A stretch of 26,960 nucleotides of DNA from Paraliobacillus sp044383835. GTDB lineage: Bacteria > Bacillota > Bacilli > Bacillales > Amphibacillaceae. Within the stretch, counting starts at the first letter, position 1. Every line of letters starts with the position of its first letter. Below the pieces are notes generated by a model. It had not been told where the DNA came from. It made no database searches and saw nothing but the letters and a program-made list of their open reading frames with translations. Where the stretch lies: assembly GCF_044383835.1 (NCBI RefSeq), contig NZ_JBISEP010000032.1, positions 1 to 26,960 on the forward strand. The letters run 5' to 3'. This document shows, piece by piece, positions 23,128 to 26,960 of the stretch. Both the position numbers and the translations under genes were made by a program.

Positions 23128-24462
23128 ATGACTATTATACGACAACCAAGCCTATTTGGCATCCAAGAATTATATGACATGGAACCTATCCAGAAATACG
23201 AAGCGATTATATCCACAATAAATTTGGATTCTATCTATCATAAAGTAACAAAAAAGTCGCGTCTTGGTGCACCCGAAGAACTAAATTATGCAGCCATGAT
23301 TATCTCCTTTGTGGTGAGATACGTGGAGAAAATTCCAACGATTAAACAGCTGATTAAACGACTCAAGGATGATATTGCTTTTAAATTAAATTGTGGGTTT
23401 CTCGTGTCAGACGCTGTTCCTTCCGAGGCATCATATTCTCGCCTCGCGCCCAAATTAATGGCATGTGATGGATTAGAGAAAATGTTGTGCTTCACGCTGC
23501 CTTAGAAGGCTTTATAACAGATGATACAGTTGCCACCGATGCCACCCATTTTGAAGCGCGTGATCAAGCACCACCAAAAGTAGAGAACCCGAAACCCGAG
23601 TCTCAAAAACGTGGGCGTAAACCAAAAGAAGAACGTGAACAATGGCTAAAAGAAGAAGCTGAAAAGAACGCTAACTTTCCTTTATATGAAAAGAAAATAG
23701 AAGCACAATTAGATGTCCCCTTAGCTGAGTTACGTTCCGAAGTCCCTATTGACCCTAAATGGGGCGTGAAAAAGAATTCGTAAGGGAAAAATGTCTATTG
23801 GTTTGGTTATAAGGCGCATTTAATCGTTGGCACATCGAGTCAATACATTTTGGGGTCTCTTTTTTCTTCAGGTAATCTAAATGATGGGAAGGCTGCCATC
23901 CCATTACTGAAAACTGTACAAGAACGCTTAGGCTTCTTATCCTTGCGTTATCATACGATGGACGCTGGCTATGATTACGAACCCATTTATGAACAAGTAC
24001 ACCGAATGGGGCACCAATCCGTCATTGGATACAACAAGCGAAATGAAGGAGAACTTCTTGGATATGACAAACACTTTGCGCCAACTTGTTTTCGTGAACA
24101 TTCGTATCGTTATGACAGCTTCGACCCGAAATATGAAACATTGAAATATACAAGCCCTAAAGAATGTAGTGACTGTCCTTTGGCGAACGAAGGTATTTGT
24201 CAAAAGGTTTATAAAGTGAAAATAACGCAAGACCTAAGGAAATATACTGCACCAGTTCGCGGCTCACAAGCATGGAAAAACATTTTCAAACGTCGAACAG
24301 CGGTAGAGCGTGTCAACGCCTATCTCAAAGAGTTTTTTCATTCGATATCGCACTGGAAAGCGTGCTAAAATCCATTTTGACATGGTTACACTTCTATATA
24401 ATGCTTCAAAACTAGCTACAGATCGTATAAACGCACAATTAAATCAGCGACAAGTCGCATAA
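23128..24462 (+). pseudogene. IS1182-family DDE transposase, three lesions
   Basis: The protein (about 445 aa when whole) starts FGIQELYDMEPIQKYEAI and shows the N-terminal helical region (LGAPEELNYAAMI, IPTIKQLIKRLKDD), then DDTVATDATHFEARDQAP with the first catalytic Asp. A basic insert (KRGRKPKEEREQW) follows, then MDAGYDYEPIYEQVHRMG with the second Asp, the cysteine-rich KECSDCPLANEGIC, and FKRRTAVERVNAYLKEFF with the catalytic Glu. Lesions: a frameshift near 23490-23505, a TAA at 23781-23783 where the family has Glu, and a deletion/frameshift near 24340. After that RYRTGKRAKIHFDMVTLLYN continues to the TAA at 24460-24462. It cannot transpose by itself. Confidence 0.9.
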
Positions 24463-24546
24463 TTTCTGTTTTTTAAAAATCCAATTTTAAAATTCTGTAT
24501 CTCTCTGGGTTTTTAAAAAGAGCAATTATGAAATTGACTCAGATAA

Positions 24547-24798
24547 TTAAGATTTAAAAAATAGATTTAGATTCTTTGTTTTACTTTTTCTACGGTAACT
24601 AATTCTACGAGAATATAATATTTCAGTCATAAATTTATTGAAATACCAGCCGGATACTTGGAAAGAAATTGCGAATAATATAATAGCTAAATAAATATCT
24701 GTTGATTGGAGAAAAGCTGTAAAATAAGCTATAGAACCCGTTAGTAAAAAATAAATCAATAAATGACTGGACAATTTACTACTTTGTGTGTATATCAT
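24547..24798 (-). CDS. Small hypothetical membrane protein
   Basis: 83 codons with two hydrophobic segments (LLIYFLLTGSIAYFTAF and YLAIILFAISFQVSGWYF) and a basic tail (RRISYRRKSKTK). No convincing ribosome binding site precedes the ATG at 24798, and I do not recognise a family. It borders the IS1182 right end, so it may be what is left of a longer gene. Confidence 0.3.
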   Translation of the reverse strand: MIYTQSSKLSSHLLIYFLLTGSIAYFTAFLQSTDIYLAIILFAISFQVSGWYFNKFMTEILYSRRISYRRKSKTKNLNLFFKS

Positions 24799-24840
24799 AT
24801 AAGTAAAGATGGAAATAACCGTTGAAAAGATACTGTGAAT

Positions 24841-24858
24841 ATTGCGGAAAACCGCAAT
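24841..24858. terminator. Hairpin, terminator-like
   Basis: ATTGCGG-AAAA-CCGCAAT is a perfect 7-bp stem with a 4-nt loop. No T-run follows on either strand, so termination is uncertain. The rest of 24799-25018 holds a TATAAT near 24914 without a clear -35. Confidence 0.35.
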
Positions 24859-25018
24859 TATATACTGAAAATGTTTAGGGATTTTTTAGGGGAAACACTT
24901 ATCAGAATAATGTTATAATTTCACCAAGGTAATTGCTAGATATTTTCCCATGCTATTTTACTAAAGTCCATGTAAAAAGGAAGGCAAAACTACAAAAAGT
25001 ACTTGGGAGGAAAAATAA

Positions 25019-25229
25019 ATGAGTAGATTTGTTTAAAGCGATAACTTTAACCCATTTATTTCTTATATGGCTTTGATGATGATTTTATCAACATTATCAC
25101 CTAGCTGGAATTGCACTGGCAAGTAGTGAATCTTATACAGATGAAGAACTTGATTAAATTCAAAAACAAAAAGCTAGTCAATATGGACTTTATCAGAATC
25201 TATTCGTACAAATTACTATTGCTAATTAA
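25019..25229 (+). pseudogene. Broken short gene upstream of the ABC transporter
   Basis: TTGGGAGG (25003-25010) is well placed for ATG 25019, but the frame stops at codon 6 (TAA 25034-25036). Beyond, the same frame reads SDNFNPFISYMALMMILSTL to about 25126. Another frame then reads LAGIALASSESYTDEELD, stop, IQKQKASQYGLYQNLFVQIT, ending in TAA near 25229. Coding-like composition across stops suggests a gene of about 65-70 codons with two or three lesions. I do not recognise it. Its place just before an ABC ATPase would fit a small membrane or peptide-precursor gene. Confidence 0.4.
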
Positions 25230-25246
25230 TCTTATAGGAGGAGTAT

Positions 25247-25981
25247 ATGCTTAATATTCAGAATATACTTTATTGTTATAACGAAAAAAATACGGTTCTT
25301 AACAACGTAAGTTTTAATTTAAATAAAGGAGAACTATTAACAATTGCTGGTCCTAATGGAAGTGGAAAAACAACGCTTATAAAGTTAATAGTAGATTTAC
25401 TTAAAATTCAAGAAGGGTCTATTTCCATTAACAAAACTCCCCATAATAATCCATCAGTTAAAAAAGAAATTATATATTTATCTAGTGAGGATTTTTTACC
25501 AGATTTTTTAACAGGTAAAGAATATATAGAAATGATATGTGATTTTTATGATACACCATTGGATAAAGAAAAGTTATCTCGCTTAGCAGAGTATTATTCT
25601 TTAGATTCTAAATTAAATCAATTGATAGAAAGTTACTCTCATGGAATGAGGAAAAAGATTCAATTAGTTAGTGCATTTATGATTAACAATAAATTTATTA
25701 TTATAGATGAAACATTGAATGGTATAGATGTGGAAGCAAAAGAAGCAACCAAACTATTATTTGAACAATACAAACGACGTGGTGGTTCTATAATAATATG
25801 TACCCATGATTTAGAATTAGTTGAAGAGATAGGCTATAGAGTGTTACTCATAAATAATGGTGTAGTATATATAGATGATCTTATTGATAACATTCTCAAG
25901 ACAGGTTCTAATTTAACAAATCTTTTTAAAGAGCTTATAGATTATGAGGGCATGAAAAATGAAATTGAAAAATATTTTTAA
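25247..25981 (+). CDS. ABC transporter ATPase
   Basis: 244 aa, ATG behind AGGAGGAG. Walker A GPNGSGKTT (35-43), signature SHGMRKK (131-137), Walker B FIIIDE (150-155) and H-loop His187 are intact. The signature has SHGM in place of SGGQ and the D-loop is LNGID, as in many ATPases of small peptide or bacteriocin exporters (for example the YtrB and NatA-like class). The Q-loop position shows Ser (YLSSEDF), an unusual residue there. It overlaps the following permease by 23 bp, so the two are coupled. The very low GC content resembles the broken gene upstream and contrasts with the sugar operon. Confidence 0.85.
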   Translation: MLNIQNILYCYNEKNTVLNNVSFNLNKGELLTIAGPNGSGKTTLIKLIVDLLKIQEGSISINKTPHNNPSVKKEIIYLSSEDFLPDFLTGKEYIEMICDFYDTPLDKEKLSRLAEYYSLDSKLNQLIESYSHGMRKKIQLVSAFMINNKFIIIDETLNGIDVEAKEATKLLFEQYKRRGGSIIICTHDLELVEEIGYRVLLINNGVVYIDDLIDNILKTGSNLTNLFKELIDYEGMKNEIEKYF

Positions 25982-26888
25982 TTTGCAGAAGCTATATTTC
26001 TTATTTATTTTAAGAAGAATTCTAAGTGTGGGTATATTAAAAGAGAAAATATTTAAAGTTTTCATCTTTATTGCTATAGTAGTAACTATTACGACAACCA
26101 CAGTTTTTCTATATAAATTTTTCGATGACACCGATGTTTTCGAACAAATTAATTTTATATATTTTGTTATTAAAATGCAAGGTGTTAATATTATCGTTTG
26201 GACGGCGATTATATTCGTTTTTACTAGAATTATTTTCTCGAAAAAAGGGGATTTTTTAAAAATAACAAATCAGTTGCCAGTTACACATAACGAAAGAAAT
26301 GGTTCATTTATTATTTTTGAATTACTTATGTCTTTAATTATTATTTTTCTTATTAGCATTGCCGTTTTTATTGCAGTAGTATTACGCACTAACTTTCATT
26401 ATATTCCTTTACTAATTTGCACTGTTTTTTTTACGAGTTTAACAGTGTATTTATTATTACAACTGATTAATTCCATAATCATATATCTATTAAATTTAAT
26501 TAAATTAGAAAAAGTAAGTGCACTTGTTTCAATTCTAAGTTTTATTGTTATTTTGGCAATATTATATCTAGATATTGTGCAATCTATAAATAATATAAAT
26601 TATAAAACTGGTAAATTTAATCACTGGTCCCTATTTTACATAGAATTGTACAGTAATTATGGTTTTATTGTTACATCCTTAATTCTTGCAATAATCATTT
26701 TTTTACTATTAATTATCATTCTTTATATTCCCAATAATTTTCGATCAGAAGATAATCATTATTTAAAAATTAAAAAGCCTATTAAACTTAGACTAACTAT
26801 GTTTAATTTGTATATTTTACAAATATCGAGAAGAGTGGAAAACATAACAACTCTTATAATTGCATATTTTTTATCAATTTCTTTGTAA
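25959..26888 (+). CDS. ABC permease, probably truncated
   Basis: 309 codons with about six membrane helices (near 33-53, 75-95, 113-140, 147-175, 187-206, 231-257). The Lys-rich, Phe/Ile/Leu-rich sequence is of the large ABC-2-like permease type that usually exceeds 500 residues. The frame ends abruptly at LIIAYFLSIS-L inside another hydrophobic segment. A GC-richer, hairpin-bearing sequence unlike the gene follows directly, so I infer truncation by an inserted element. It pairs with the ATPase at 25247. Confidence 0.65.
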   Translation: MKLKNIFNLQKLYFLFILRRILSVGILKEKIFKVFIFIAIVVTITTTTVFLYKFFDDTDVFEQINFIYFVIKMQGVNIIVWTAIIFVFTRIIFSKKGDFLKITNQLPVTHNERNGSFIIFELLMSLIIIFLISIAVFIAVVLRTNFHYIPLLICTVFFTSLTVYLLLQLINSIIIYLLNLIKLEKVSALVSILSFIVILAILYLDIVQSINNINYKTGKFNHWSLFYIELYSNYGFIVTSLILAIIIFLLLIIILYIPNNFRSEDNHYLKIKKPIKLRLTMFNLYILQISRRVENITTLIIAYFLSISL

Positions 26889-26897
26889 GCGTCAAAT

Positions 26898-26926
26898 AGC
26901 CCACACCTATCATTCAGGTCTGGGCT
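26898..26926. other. Strong hairpin, possible end of a mobile element
   Basis: AGCCCACACCT and AGGTCTGGGCT pair with one mismatch across a 7-nt loop. No T-run follows, so a terminator is doubtful. Base composition changes sharply at about 26886. It may be the end of an insertion sequence running out of the window. Confidence 0.4.
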
Positions 26927-26960
26927 CATGCTATGATTGGGTTACTTCTTACTTGGTACG

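Larger units (their letters stand above)
23005..24535 (+). mobile_element. IS1182-family insertion sequence, inactivated
   Basis: AATTTCATAATT (23005-23016) recurs inverted at 24524-24535 and probably marks the terminal repeats around the transposase at 23128-24462. No clear target duplication is seen outside. The boundaries are a proposal from this 12-bp match. Confidence 0.55.

Noticed and set aside
23128..24368. Three independent genes in the IS1182 region
   Set aside because: The three frames encode consecutive parts of one transposase and are separated by a frameshift and a nonsense codon; the real C-terminus extends to 24462 in another frame.

Overview
The window is low-GC DNA from a Firmicute, most likely the Bacillaceae. 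Evidence is the AAGGAGG-type ribosome binding sites, frequent TTG and GTG starts, sigma-A promoters, and the gene families present (FabHB, Sfp, YesL/DUF624, LacI, CUT1 sugar ABC transporter, GH65 phosphorylases, DUF1433, IS1182). I have not assigned a species.

Layout. (1) 1-1740: an intact fabHB-like ketoacyl-ACP synthase III with a good promoter, a FapR-like box on that promoter and a downstream terminator. (2) 1741-3440: a relic of a DinB-like gene, then a PadR-type regulator plus a DUF2812-like membrane protein, under a promoter whose spacer is filled by one arm of a perfect 20-bp inverted repeat. (3) 3441-5400 (minus strand): an intact Sfp-type phosphopantetheinyl transferase lies downstream of an unannotated, frameshifted NRPS condensation-domain relic with a promoter pointing into it. 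(4) 5518-9682: two separate ABC-2 exporters (each ATPase + permease). One has the E-loop of bacitracin/lantibiotic immunity pumps; the other is divergent from a TetR regulator destroyed by stops and a frameshift. (5) 9683-10325: remains of an IS3-family element and, probably, a group IIC intron. (6) 10326-20900 (minus strand): a complete eight-gene disaccharide utilisation operon: YcjT-like GH65 phosphorylase, solute-binding lipoprotein, two permeases, DUF624 protein, LacI regulator, beta-phosphoglucomutase and a second GH65 phosphorylase. It starts from a perfect consensus sigma-A promoter, followed by a tandem duplication of a promoter-plus-operator module with a period of about 105 bp. (7) 20908-22760: a tandem duplication of a two-gene cassette: a membrane-anchored DUF1433-like protein followed by the N-terminal part of a class-3-lipase-like protein, both lipases being cut before the catalytic serine motif. 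One is fused in frame to an IS200 transposase fragment. (8) 22761-24540: IS200/IS605-like hairpins and a decayed IS1182-family element. (9) 24541-26960: a small hypothetical ORF, a broken short gene, an ABC ATPase and a permease apparently truncated near the window end.

How the genes work together. In region 6 a disaccharide enters through the ABC transporter, is split by the two inverting phosphorylases to beta-glucose 1-phosphate plus an acceptor, and beta-phosphoglucomutase makes glucose 6-phosphate. The LacI protein, and probably CcpA, would act on the CG-centred operators. Region 7 looks like a worn-down toxin/immunity-style locus, possibly related to type VII secreted lipases; this is inference. 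Many relics (NRPS, DinB, TetR, IS3, IS200, IS1182, group II intron) show that the flanks of the sugar operon are accessory DNA under decay.
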